A DNA stretch of 64,000 bases. Origin: Maliibacterium massiliense (GTDB taxonomy: Bacteria > Bacillota > Clostridia > Christensenellales > Maliibacteriaceae). Positions 16,077 to 24,316 of the stretch are shown in pieces (positions within the stretch are counted from its first letter, which is position 1; each line of letters starts with the position of its first letter). The notes under the pieces are model-generated. The model had not been told where the DNA came from and did no database searches. It saw only the letters and a list, made by a program, of their open reading frames with translations. The stretch is from positions 1,116,001-1,180,000 of the forward strand of contig NZ_LR026983.1 in the NCBI RefSeq assembly GCF_900604345.1. Direction: 5' to 3'. The translations under genes were made by a program, and so were the position numbers.

Positions 16077-16108
16077 GAAAAACCGGCGGCCCATGAAAGG
16101 GCCGCCGG
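16077..16108 (-). terminator. intrinsic terminator of the cupin operon
   Basis: Perfect arms CCGGCGGCCC and GGGCCGCCGG (16083-16108) are followed on the minus strand by a T run (16077-16082). Confidence 0.85.
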
Positions 16109-16131
16109 CGTGCCGCATCGGTATAGCCGTT

Positions 16132-16512
16132 TTATTTGCCTGTGCCCTCGGGGCGGATGTTGTCCACCTGCCCGTAGATGAACAGCGCGTCCACAAAGCC
16201 GCCCTCATCATAGCGGAAGGCGTGCCACTCCAGTGCGGGAAAGTGCAGGATCATGCCCGCGTGCAGCTTCATGGTGTGCTCCAAATGCTCAGGCGTGCCG
16301 CCAAAGTCGATGTAGCCATCCTGCGCGTCGATGATGTAGAGCGTCTCCTCTGCGTGGTTGTGCGGTTCCATAGGGCCCGCCTCCGCGCTGTAGCGCGCGT
16401 AGCCCACGGTCATCTTCTCGCTGGACACACGGGCGTCGCGCCCCACGGCGTTTGCGATCGCGCGGCCGGGCAGCACATTGCGCGGCAGATCGTTGACATA
16501 AAAACAGTTCAT
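16132..16512 (-). CDS. cupin-domain protein
   Basis: This is a 126-residue single-domain cupin. The metal-binding motif 1 reads PHNHAEETLYIIDAQDGYIDFGG (about residues 49-71) and motif 2 is FPALEWHAFR (about 92-101), supplying the usual His/Glu/His ligands. There is no fused domain, so the substrate is not predictable; stand-alone cupins include isomerases, dioxygenases and sugar-binding proteins. The start is ATG 16512, and a GGGGGTATTTGTAAG ribosome site is plausible. It follows the flippase-like gene on the same strand after about 45 bp and ends in a strong terminator, so the two probably form an operon. Confidence 0.8.
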   Translation of the reverse strand: MNCFYVNDLPRNVLPGRAIANAVGRDARVSSEKMTVGYARYSAEAGPMEPHNHAEETLYIIDAQDGYIDFGGTPEHLEHTMKLHAGMILHFPALEWHAFRYDEGGFVDALFIYGQVDNIRPEGTGK

Positions 16513-16557
16513 CTTACAAATACCCCCTTGTACAAAAAGCGTGTTGTGAAAAGGCGT

Positions 16558-17640
16558 CTAGGGCTCGATCTGTCCGGAGCGCCGCAGCCGCCTGCGCCTG
16601 CGGTTGCCCACGATGGTATCCCACGCGATGGTCAGCGCGCCGGCGATGATCTTGACATAGTAGGTGAGAAAGCGCCACACCAGCATGGCGGTAAAGACGA
16701 TGTTGGGCGTGAAAATCACGCGGTAGAACAGCAGAAAGCCGCCCTCGCTCGCGCCCGCCGCCCCGGGCATGGGGAAAAAGGACACCGCGATGTGGAAAAA
16801 CGCCTGAATGACCAGCATCTGCAAAAAGGACGCGCCCGACAGGCTGAACGCCCGGTAGATAAAGTACACCACGCTGAAGTACATCGATATGTGCAGCAGC
16901 ATGTAGAGGATGCTCAGCAGCACGCGCACGGGGCGCACCAGGATGTGCTTGCGGGATTTGTGGAAGTCCGCAAGGATGCCGTGCATCTTGTCGCGGGCCT
17001 CCTCGGGCCTGCGCAGGATGTGGATGCGCCCCAGCCAGGCGGTGAGCTTATCGGATATTTTGATGGTGAAATTATAGTTGAACATGGCCATCACCAGAAA
17101 GATGATGGAGCCCACGTTGAGCAGCAGCCCAAAGCACGCCATGGCGATGAACGCGCCGAAGTTCTTTGCGATAAAGCTGTAGAACATGAGCAGGCCCGTC
17201 AGGCTCAATATGAGCATGGCGATCTGGTAGCTGACAAAGCGCACCACCATCGCTGAGGAGGCAATGCCCACGGGCACGCCCTCCTTGTGCAGGTTGTACA
17301 CCTGCATGGGCTGCCCGCCGGTGGAGGAGGGCGTCACCGCGTTGTAGAACTGCCCGATGAGGCAGACGCGCGCGCAGATGCCAAGGCGGGTGCTTGCCTT
17401 CTCCTTCCACATACAGCGCAGCACAAACTGCATGCTTGCCGCGTCAAAAAAGTAGTACAGCGCCATGGCGCACAGCGCCGCGATCAGCCAAGAGGGCGTC
17501 ATGTTCTGCACCGCGGTGATAAAATCCTCCAGGTTGCGCTCCTGGGTGAAAAAGTAAACTACCAGCAATGAAATCAGGGCAATGTAGATGACACTGCCCC
17601 AGATCTTCTTTTTGCCGGATTTGGTCTTGCCTTGGTTCAT
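16558..17640 (-). CDS. lysylphosphatidylglycerol synthase-type (UPF0104/AglD) membrane protein
   Basis: This is a 360-residue integral membrane protein with seven to eight predicted helices, matching PF03706. Family blocks are YYFFDAASMQFVLR, GQFYNAVTPSSTGGQPMQVYNL, RFVSYQIAMLILSL and FFPMPGAAGASEGGF. It lacks the C-terminal aminoacyl-transferase domain of full MprF, so it corresponds to the flippase-like membrane part only. It may move a lipid or isoprenoid-linked molecule across the membrane. The start is ATG 17640 behind GAAAGGAAGAGC. The C-terminus is a basic Arg cluster on the cytoplasmic side. Confidence 0.85.
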   Translation of the reverse strand: MNQGKTKSGKKKIWGSVIYIALISLLVVYFFTQERNLEDFITAVQNMTPSWLIAALCAMALYYFFDAASMQFVLRCMWKEKASTRLGICARVCLIGQFYNAVTPSSTGGQPMQVYNLHKEGVPVGIASSAMVVRFVSYQIAMLILSLTGLLMFYSFIAKNFGAFIAMACFGLLLNVGSIIFLVMAMFNYNFTIKISDKLTAWLGRIHILRRPEEARDKMHGILADFHKSRKHILVRPVRVLLSILYMLLHISMYFSVVYFIYRAFSLSGASFLQMLVIQAFFHIAVSFFPMPGAAGASEGGFLLFYRVIFTPNIVFTAMLVWRFLTYYVKIIAGALTIAWDTIVGNRRRRRLRRSGQIEP

Positions 17641-17794
17641 GCTCTTCCTTTCGGGTGCCTTCACACAGAACTTGCGCACCGCGCTGCAGGATATCGCGCA
17701 GTGCCGGCCTCTTTATGCCGCGCTTATGCCTGTTGAAGATTATAATGCCGCCCCGCCGAGCTTGTCAATGAAACCGCGCGATACCTGCCGCGCC

Positions 17795-18322
17795 TTACCT
17801 GTGGTCCGCCCAGCGCTCCATGTGGATGCGCGCGGGTTTGAAGCGCTCGGGAACCGCCTTTTCCTCCGCGGGATAGCCCAGCGCTACCAGAGAGAAGGGC
17901 TCCACCGATTGGGGGATGTCCCCGATCAGCGCGCGGACCTGGTCCATGCGCTCGCGGTTGGGATAGACGCCGCACCAGCAGCTGCCCAAGCCCAGCGCCG
18001 TGGCCGCCAGCATCATGGTCTGCGTGCAGGCCGCGCAGTCCTGCGCAATGTACGCCTCGGTGCGCACCAGGCCCTTATCCCCGCAGACGATCACGCAGCA
18101 GCCCGCCTCCGGCATGAACCTCGTGTAGGGGTGGAAGGCGGGAATTGCCGCCAGCTTCTGCGGGTCCTTCACCACGATAAAGTGCCAGGGCTGGCAGTTG
18201 TTGCCCGTGGGCGCGTACATCCCGGCGCGGATCACTTCCTCCACCAGCGCGTCGGATACCACCTCGCCGGTGTACTTGCGGATACTGCGGCGCGTAAAGA
18301 GCAGGTCAGGTGCCTTTTTCAT
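17795..18322 (-). CDS. nitroreductase family protein
   Basis: This is a 175-residue FMN-dependent nitroreductase-fold protein. The N-terminus RRSIRKYTGEVV and the following AGMYAPTGNNCQPWHFIVV loop are the FMN phosphate and isoalloxazine contacts. The helix TQTMMLAATALGLGSCWCGVYPN and the C-terminal VALGYPAEEK are also typical. The length matches the short branch of the family; the native substrate is unknown. The start is ATG 18322 with GGGGGAATTC upstream. It lies about 155 bp from the start of the membrane protein gene and is transcribed on the same strand after the pseudouridine synthase. Confidence 0.9.
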   Translation of the reverse strand: MKKAPDLLFTRRSIRKYTGEVVSDALVEEVIRAGMYAPTGNNCQPWHFIVVKDPQKLAAIPAFHPYTRFMPEAGCCVIVCGDKGLVRTEAYIAQDCAACTQTMMLAATALGLGSCWCGVYPNRERMDQVRALIGDIPQSVEPFSLVALGYPAEEKAVPERFKPARIHMERWADHR

Positions 18323-18364
18323 AAGAGAATTCCCCCTTTTCCAAATTGTATGACACGCTGCGCG

Positions 18365-19036
18365 CTAGGGCAGCGGTGCAAACCAGAAGTCCGTCCAGGG
18401 CGCGCAGGCCGGCGGCGCGCAGGTAAAGGCCATAGGCGTTTTGCGCGTGGGATGCACAAGGCGCAGCGTCACGCCCCACAGCGCCAGCTGCGCGCCAGGG
18501 GCGTCATGCCCGTAGCGCGCGTCGCCGTAGAGCGGGTAGCCCGCGTGCATCATCTGCACGCGGATCTGGTGGGCACGCCCCGTCTGCAGCGTCACCTCCA
18601 AAAGCGAAAGCTCCCCCGCCCGCGCCAGACATCGATAGCAGAGCGCCGCCCGCTTGGCGCCGGCGGTGCCCGCGGGCACGACCGATACCGTGTTGGTAGC
18701 GCCGTCCTTGCGCAGGTAATCTACCAGCGTGCCTCTTTGCGGCGCCGCGCCGTGCACCACCGCGCGATAGGTACGCCCCATCTGGTGCGTGGACACCTGC
18801 GCGCTGAGGCGCGCCGCCGCCTTGGATGTGCGGGCAAACACCATCACCCCGCCGGCGGGCCGGTCCAGCCGGTGCACCAGCCCCAGGTACACCGCGCCCG
18901 GCTTGCGGTAGCGCGTCTTGACGTATTGCTTTAGATCGCTCAGCGCGTCCGGATCGCCCGAGGCGTCCTGCTGGCTGGGCATGTTGCAGGGTTTGACCGC
19001 CACCAGGATGTGGTTATCCTCATAGAGCACGTGCAT
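18365..19036 (-). CDS. RluA-family pseudouridine synthase
   Basis: This is a 223-residue rRNA/tRNA pseudouridine synthase. The catalytic Asp is in VHRLDRPAGGVMVFARTSKAA, and the later family blocks are TGRAHQIRVQMMHAGYPLYGD and LALWGVTL. There is no S4 domain, as in the short RluA branch (TruC/RluC-like). The start is ATG 19036 (MHVLYEDNHILVAVKP), 9-10 bases after AAAGG; an ATG at 19045 is too close to that site. The gene starts 13 bp after the methyltransferase stop, so the two RNA-modification genes are probably cotranscribed. Confidence 0.9.
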   Translation of the reverse strand: MHVLYEDNHILVAVKPCNMPSQQDASGDPDALSDLKQYVKTRYRKPGAVYLGLVHRLDRPAGGVMVFARTSKAAARLSAQVSTHQMGRTYRAVVHGAAPQRGTLVDYLRKDGATNTVSVVPAGTAGAKRAALCYRCLARAGELSLLEVTLQTGRAHQIRVQMMHAGYPLYGDARYGHDAPGAQLALWGVTLRLVHPTRKTPMAFTCAPPACAPWTDFWFAPLP

Positions 19037-19049
19037 ATGCCGCATACCT

Positions 19050-19907
19050 TTACGCCCCCGTAAAGCGCCCCGCAGCACCGCAGGGCAGCACCAGGCCACG
19101 CGCCGTGGGCAGGCACACTTCCTGGGCGTCGATTGTGCCCGCGCGGTCCTTCAGCGCCCAGGTAAGTAAATTTTGCAGCACCGCCGGCTGCAGGCCGGTG
19201 GTGTAGGCGTTGACCAGAAAAAACAGCGGCGCATCGCTCAAAAGCTGGGCGCACAGCGCCACCAGCGGCGCGGCCTTGTCCTCCAGGCGCCACACCTCGC
19301 CCCCCGGCCCACGCCCGTAGCTGGGCGGATCCATCACAATGCCGTCGTAGCGGTTGCCGCGGCGCAGCTCCCGCTGCACGAATTTTTCACAGTCGTCCAC
19401 GATATAGCGGATGGACGCCTCGCCCAGGCCGGAAAGCTGGGCGTTTTCCTTGGCCCAGAGCACCATGCCCTTGGCCGCGTCCACGTGCACCACGCGCGCA
19501 CCCGCCTGCGCGCAGGCGAGCGTCGCGCCGCCCGTGTAGGCAAACAGGTTGAGCACCCGCACCGGCCGGCCGGCCTTTTCGATGCAGGCGCGCATAAAGT
19601 CCCAGTTGACCGCCTGCTCCGGGAACAGGCCGGTGTGCTTAAAGCCGGTGGGGTGCACGTAAAACTGCAGGTCCTTGTAGCGGATGCTCCAGCGCTCGGG
19701 CAGCGTCTTGTAAAAGCGCCACTTGCCCCCGCCCGAGGCGGCGCGCTCGTAGCGGGCGTCCACCTTTTGCCACGGCATGGCCTCATCCTTGGGCCAGATG
19801 GCCTGCGGGTCGGGCCTGCGCAGCAGCACATGCCCCCAGCGCTCCAGTTTCTCGCCGTCGCCCGCGTCGAGCACGGCAAAGTCCTGCCAATTTTGCGTGA
19901 TAAACAT
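19050..19907 (-). CDS. class I SAM-dependent methyltransferase (RlmI/RlmK-like, rRNA)
   Basis: This is a 285-residue Rossmann methyltransferase. SAM binding is at VLNLFAYTGGATLACAQAGA followed by VVHVDAAKGMVLWAKENA, and the catalytic motif region reads IVMDPPSYGRGPGGEVW. It resembles 23S rRNA (cytosine-C5) methyltransferases of the RlmI type without the N-terminal PUA domain. The start is ATG 19907 with a GGGAG site; the longer open frame to 20084 overlaps the upstream gene and has no family similarity. It sits between the DUF134-NifX gene and a pseudouridine synthase on the same strand. Confidence 0.85.
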   Translation of the reverse strand: MFITQNWQDFAVLDAGDGEKLERWGHVLLRRPDPQAIWPKDEAMPWQKVDARYERAASGGGKWRFYKTLPERWSIRYKDLQFYVHPTGFKHTGLFPEQAVNWDFMRACIEKAGRPVRVLNLFAYTGGATLACAQAGARVVHVDAAKGMVLWAKENAQLSGLGEASIRYIVDDCEKFVQRELRRGNRYDGIVMDPPSYGRGPGGEVWRLEDKAAPLVALCAQLLSDAPLFFLVNAYTTGLQPAVLQNLLTWALKDRAGTIDAQEVCLPTARGLVLPCGAAGRFTGA

Positions 19908-19962
19908 TGCGTTCTCCCATCCGTCTGTTGATGCCTGCTTGCCCGCGTAAAAAGCGCGCCTT

Positions 19963-20640
19963 TTACGCCTCCTCGGCCAGATAGCGCGCGATATTCTCCG
20001 CGGCGTTGCCGGGCGTTGCTGCGCACACCGCCACGCCCGCCGTTTCCAGCATCTGGGAGGCGCGCTCCCCCAAATGCGGCACAATCAGCGCCGTGGCGCC
20101 GCTCTCCACCACCCGCCGGGCCGCCTTGACGCCCCCGCCGCGCACCTGCGCGTCCCCGTTTTGCAGGTACACGCACGTCTCATGCGCCGCGTCGTAGAGC
20201 ATCAAATAGGGCGCGCGCCGAAGCGACGGTGCAAGCAGCGCATCCTCGCTCTGGCGCATCACGGGCAGCGCAAGGAAGATATCCGGCCGCGCAGGGGCAG
20301 GCGGTTCCTGCCGTTGTGCGGCCGTCGCATCCGCGCCCTGCCCAGGCGCGGGCGCATCGCACAGCGCGTAATCCCCGCCGTGGATGGACAGCGCGCCGCC
20401 CTCCACGAGGAAATCCGCCAGCTTTTTGCGCGCCTGCTCGTAGATGCGCTGCACGGTGGGGCGCGCCACCCCCATGCGCTCGGCGCACTGCTGCTGGGTG
20501 AGCGCCTCGTGGTCGATTAGCCGGATGGCCTCAAACTCGTCCACGCGCATGTGCACATGCGCGCCGCCCGGCATCTGCGCCTCAAACCGGTCACAGCGCG
20601 GCATGCCGCAGACGCGGCGCTGTTTGCGCGGTCTGGCCAT
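19963..20640 (-). CDS. DUF134 - NifX/NifB-type cluster-binding domain fusion protein
   Basis: This is a 225-residue two-domain protein. Residues about 1-85 form a DUF134 domain, MARPRKQRRVC...FEAIRLIDHEALTQQQCAERMGVARPTVQRIYEQARKKLAD, a sigma-70 region 4-like HTH. After a Pro/Ala linker, residues about 125-225 resemble the dinitrogenase Fe-Mo cofactor-binding fold (NifX/NifB C-terminal): IFLALPVM, AAHETCVYLQNG, VKAARRVVESGATALIVPHLGERA. Such fusions suggest a DNA-binding regulator that senses a metallocluster (inference). The start is ATG 20640 with GGGAGG upstream. It is downstream of ileS on the same strand but behind the ileS terminator. Confidence 0.85.
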   Translation of the reverse strand: MARPRKQRRVCGMPRCDRFEAQMPGGAHVHMRVDEFEAIRLIDHEALTQQQCAERMGVARPTVQRIYEQARKKLADFLVEGGALSIHGGDYALCDAPAPGQGADATAAQRQEPPAPARPDIFLALPVMRQSEDALLAPSLRRAPYLMLYDAAHETCVYLQNGDAQVRGGGVKAARRVVESGATALIVPHLGERASQMLETAGVAVCAATPGNAAENIARYLAEEA

Positions 20641-20782
20641 AACGCCACCTCCCATACCCTGCGCGCAGGGAAACGCCCCTGCCCATTGCTATGAAACCAC
20701 TTCTTTGCAATATTCTGCGCCCGCGGGCGAAATCCTTTTCCTGCGGGCGTCCCTTTCGCGGATTGGCGCCCCTTTACGCGTC

Positions 20783-20815
20783 AAAAAGGCGCGCGCCCCA
20801 CAGCGGGCGCGCGCA
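20783..20815 (-). terminator. intrinsic terminator of ileS
   Basis: GC-rich arms (minus strand GCGCGCGCCC and its complement) are followed by five T residues (20783-20787), shortly after the ileS stop. Confidence 0.8.
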
Positions 20816-20832
20816 CGTGGCTGTTTGTACTT

Positions 20833-23800
20833 TTACGCCTGCACGCGCAGGCTGAGCTTGAGCGCGTGGCCGTTGATATCCCACGCTTGGGCGTCATCGC
20901 CCACGCCGCGCTCGATGAGCACAGCCAGCACCTCGCCCGCGATCCAGCTGGCGTTCTCTTCGATCACCTGGCAGAGCGCCTCGTCCCCCTCGTAGTGCAG
21001 CACGATGCGGTCTGTGACGTTGAAGTTTGACGCGCGCCGCTGCGTCTGTACCTTGGAGATCACCTCGCGCACCAGGCCCTCGTCCCTCAGCGCGTCGGTG
21101 AGGGTGATATCCAGCGCCACGGTGACGCCGCCGTCCGCCTGGGTGACGAAGCCTTCCTTCTGGCCCGTCTCCACCAGCACGTCCTCCTTGGCAATGGCCT
21201 CGGGCGTGCCCTCCACATCCAGCATGTAGGCCTCGCCCTTATCCCAGGCGGCCATGGCCGCGGCGGCGTCAGCCTCCGCCAGCGCCTTGCGCACCGCACC
21301 CAGCCGCTTGCCAAAGCGGGGGCCCAGCGTGCGCAGCTGGGGCTTGAAGGTGTATACGATCAGATCGGAGAGGTCCTGCACCACCGACACCTTTTTGACG
21401 TTGAGCTCGTCGGCCACAAGGTCGGTGTAGGTCTCATCCAGCGCCACGCCGCACAGCAGCATGTGCGAGAGCGGCTGGCGGATCTTCATCCCCGCGGCGT
21501 TGCGCGCCGCGCGTCCCAGCACCACCACGTCCAGCACACCCTCCATCTGCCTGCACATGTCCGGATCGATCATGCTTTCATCGCAGACGGGGAAATCGCA
21601 CATGTGCACGCTCTCGGGCGCGTCTTTATCTACCGTGCGCACCAGGTTCTGGTACATCTCCTCAGCCATAAACGGCGTAAAGGGCGCCGTCAGCCGGGTG
21701 AGGGTCTCCAGCACGGTGTAGAGGGTCATAAAGGCGTTGACCTTATCCTGCGCCATGGCGCCCGCCCAGTAGCGCTCGCGGCCGCGGCGCACGTACCAGT
21801 TGGACAGCTCGTCGACAAAATCGCTCAGCGCGCGCGCCGCCTCGGTGATCTTGTAGTCCTCCATGGACGTATCCACAAAGCGCACCAGCTCGTTTAAACG
21901 CGAGAGGATCCAGCGATCCAGCAGGGGCAGGTTCTCCTTGTCAAGCGTATGCTTGGTGGGGTCAAACGCATCGATATCCGCATACAGGATGTAAAACGCG
22001 TAGGTGTTCCACAGTGTGCCCATGTACTTGCGCTGCGCCTCGGAGACTGCCTCGGCGTAGAAGCGGCTGGGCAGCCAGGGGGAAGACACAGTAAAGAAGT
22101 ACCAGCGCACCGCGTCGGCGCCCTGTTTATCCAGTATCGTCCAAGGGTCCACCACGTTGCCCTTGTGTTTGGACATCTTCTGGCCGTCCTTGTCGTTGAC
22201 ATGGCCCAGCACGATGCAGTTTTTAAAGGGCGCCTGGCCGAACACGGCGGTGGAGATGGCCAGCAGCGTATAGAACCAGCCGCGGGTCTGGTCCACCGCC
22301 TCGCTGATAAAGTCGGCTGGGTAGTTTTCCTTGAAAATACTTTGGTTTTCAAACGGGTAATGCCACTGGGCAAAGGGCATGGAGCCCGAGTCGTACCAGC
22401 AGTCGATCACCTCGCTGACGCGCTGCATCTCGCCGCCGCAGTCAGGGCAGGTCAGATGCACCTGGTCGATATAGGGCTTGTGCAGCTCGATATCCTCAGG
22501 CACGTCGCGTCCCAGCTCCCGCAGCTCTTTGATGCTGCCCACCATGTGCCGGTGCCCGCAGGCGCACTCCCAAATGGGCAGCGGGGTGCCCCAGTAGCGC
22601 TCGCGCGACAGGCCCCAGTCCACCACGTTCTCCAGGAAATTGCCCATGCGGCCTTCCTTGATATTGTCCGGCATCCAGTTGATGGAGCGGTTGTTTTTGA
22701 CAAGCTCGTCGCGCAGGGCGGTCATGCGGATAAACCAGCTCTGGCGCGCGTAGTAGATCAGCGGGGTGTCGCAGCGCCAGCAGAAGGGATAGGCGTGCTC
22801 GTGCGGCTCGGCCGCAAAGAGCAGGCCGCGCACCTCCAGATCCTTGAGGATGACAGCGTCCGCGTCCTTGACGAACAGGCCGCTCAAATCCCCGCAGCCC
22901 GCTACAAACTGTCCCTGGGTATCGACCAGCTGCACCAGCGGCAAATCGTACTTCTGGCCCACGCGGCTGTCGTCCTCGCCGAAGGCGGGGGCGATGTGCA
23001 CCACGCCTGTGCCTTCCTCCAGGGTGACGTAATCGTCGCACACCACAAACCAGGCCTTTTTACCCGAGACATCCGCAAAATCGTACAGGGGCACATATTC
23101 GGTCCCCTCCAGGTCGCTGCCCTTGCAGCGCGAGAGGATCTCGGCCCCCTCGCCCAGCACGCGCGCAACGAGCGCCTCGGCCAGGATGAACACCTCGCCC
23201 TTCAGGCGGGCGCGCACATAGGTCTCGCGGGCGTTGACGCACAGCGCCACGTTGGAGGGCAGCGTCCAGGGCGTGGTGGTCCAGGCCAGGATGGAGGTGT
23301 TTTCCTCCCCCTTGAGCCTGAAGCGCGCGATGGCCGTCACGTCGGTGACGTCCTTGTAGCCCTGCGCCACCTCGTGGCTGGAGAGCGCGGTGCCGCAGCG
23401 CGGGCAATAGGGCACAATCTTATGGCCCTTATAGATCAGGCCCTTGTCCCACAGCTGTTTGAGCGACCACCACACCGATTCGATGTAGTTGTTGTCGTAG
23501 GTGATGTAGGGGTGCTCCATATCCACCCAGAAGCCCACGCGCTCGCTCATCTCCTGCCACTGGGAGAGATACTTCCACACGCTCTTTTTGCACTGCTGGA
23601 TAAAGGGCTCCACGCCGTAGGCCTCGATCTGCGGCTTGCCGTCGATGCCCAGCAGCTTTTCCACCTCCAGCTCCACGGGCAGGCCGTGGGTGTCCCAGCC
23701 TGCCTTGCGCAGCACATGGTAGCCCTTCATGGTGCGGTAGCGGGGCACCACATCCTTGAAAGAGCGGGTGAGCACGTGGCCGATATGCGGCTTGCCGTTG

Positions 23801-23949
23801 GCTGTGGGCGGCCCGTCGTAAAAGGTGAACGTGGGGCCTCCCTCGCGCATGCGGCTACTTTTTGCAAAGATATCGTTGTCCTTCCAAAAGCGCAGCACTT
23901 CCTTTTCCCGCGCCGCAAAATGCAGGTCTGTGGATACTTTTTTGTACAT
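20833..23949 (-). CDS. ileS: isoleucyl-tRNA synthetase
   Basis: This is a 1038-residue class Ia synthetase that charges tRNA-Ile. The HIGH motif is PHIGH (residues 54-58), the block GWDTHGLPVE follows, and the editing domain (CP1) with TTPWTLPSNVAL is intact. KMSKHKGN forms the KMSKS loop near residue 600, followed by the anticodon-binding region. The protein is of the longer (eukaryote-like, mupirocin-insensitive type) branch by length and by FYDGPPTANG at the N-terminus; this subtype call is inferred. The start is ATG 23949 with AAAGGAG upstream. Expression is controlled by a T-box riboswitch. Confidence 0.97.
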   Translation of the reverse strand: MYKKVSTDLHFAAREKEVLRFWKDNDIFAKSSRMREGGPTFTFYDGPPTANGKPHIGHVLTRSFKDVVPRYRTMKGYHVLRKAGWDTHGLPVELEVEKLLGIDGKPQIEAYGVEPFIQQCKKSVWKYLSQWQEMSERVGFWVDMEHPYITYDNNYIESVWWSLKQLWDKGLIYKGHKIVPYCPRCGTALSSHEVAQGYKDVTDVTAIARFRLKGEENTSILAWTTTPWTLPSNVALCVNARETYVRARLKGEVFILAEALVARVLGEGAEILSRCKGSDLEGTEYVPLYDFADVSGKKAWFVVCDDYVTLEEGTGVVHIAPAFGEDDSRVGQKYDLPLVQLVDTQGQFVAGCGDLSGLFVKDADAVILKDLEVRGLLFAAEPHEHAYPFCWRCDTPLIYYARQSWFIRMTALRDELVKNNRSINWMPDNIKEGRMGNFLENVVDWGLSRERYWGTPLPIWECACGHRHMVGSIKELRELGRDVPEDIELHKPYIDQVHLTCPDCGGEMQRVSEVIDCWYDSGSMPFAQWHYPFENQSIFKENYPADFISEAVDQTRGWFYTLLAISTAVFGQAPFKNCIVLGHVNDKDGQKMSKHKGNVVDPWTILDKQGADAVRWYFFTVSSPWLPSRFYAEAVSEAQRKYMGTLWNTYAFYILYADIDAFDPTKHTLDKENLPLLDRWILSRLNELVRFVDTSMEDYKITEAARALSDFVDELSNWYVRRGRERYWAGAMAQDKVNAFMTLYTVLETLTRLTAPFTPFMAEEMYQNLVRTVDKDAPESVHMCDFPVCDESMIDPDMCRQMEGVLDVVVLGRAARNAAGMKIRQPLSHMLLCGVALDETYTDLVADELNVKKVSVVQDLSDLIVYTFKPQLRTLGPRFGKRLGAVRKALAEADAAAAMAAWDKGEAYMLDVEGTPEAIAKEDVLVETGQKEGFVTQADGGVTVALDITLTDALRDEGLVREVISKVQTQRRASNFNVTDRIVLHYEGDEALCQVIEENASWIAGEVLAVLIERGVGDDAQAWDINGHALKLSLRVQA

Positions 23950-23989
23950 TAACGCCACTCCTTTTTGCATGTTCAGGCAGAAAGACCGT

Positions 23990-24283
23990 AAAAAAGGCCC
24001 TTTCGCCCCGTTGTTTTAGGGCGAAAGGGCTGTTTCATTGCCATTTCGCGGTACCACCTAAATTCGCAAAAAAAGAATGTTTCTTTTTTTGCGCACTCAT
24101 TGGCTGCTGTAACGGGCAGGCTGACCGTGCGCGCCTCCGGCGCCCCAACCAGGGGCCATCGTCACGCCCGCATCCGGGATGATCCGCGTGCGCGCCCTTT
24201 TGCCCGCCTCCCACCAGCGGCAAGCTCTCTTACAAAAAGGGGCAATTGCGCAGCGCCGTTCCCATCATCGCGTTTACGTAGAC
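23990..24283 (-). promoter_or_regulatory. T-box riboswitch of ileS
   Basis: The conserved T-box bulge GGTGGTACCGCG is at 24047-24058 (minus strand). It is followed by a terminator hairpin with arms GGGCGAAAGGGC/GCCCTTTCGCCC (23996-24030) and a six-T tract (23990-23995). The upstream 220 nt can fold into Stem I. In T-boxes uncharged tRNA pairs with the specifier codon and the bulge, which opens the antiterminator and allows transcription. The specifier was not located with certainty; an ATC in the Stem I region would fit isoleucine. Confidence 0.9.
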
Positions 24284-24312
24284 ATTATATAGAACGTTTC
24301 CCCTTTTGTAAA
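24284..24312 (-). promoter_or_regulatory. SigA-type promoter of the T-box/ileS transcript
   Basis: TTTACA (24307-24312) and TATAAT (24284-24289) on the minus strand have a 17-bp spacer. It lies just after the tldE stop. Confidence 0.8.
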
Positions 24313-24316
24313 GGGG

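Noticed and set aside
21949..23952. A 667-codon open frame on the plus strand opposite ileS
   Set aside because: It is the antisense shadow of a GC-rich gene. It is His/Arg/Ala-rich, has no domain, and ileS is certain. Similar shadows at 5091-6299, 16093-17256, 17588-18934, 24395-25582, 26241-27131, 41653-42705, 57246-58547 and 62681-63715 were rejected for the same reason.
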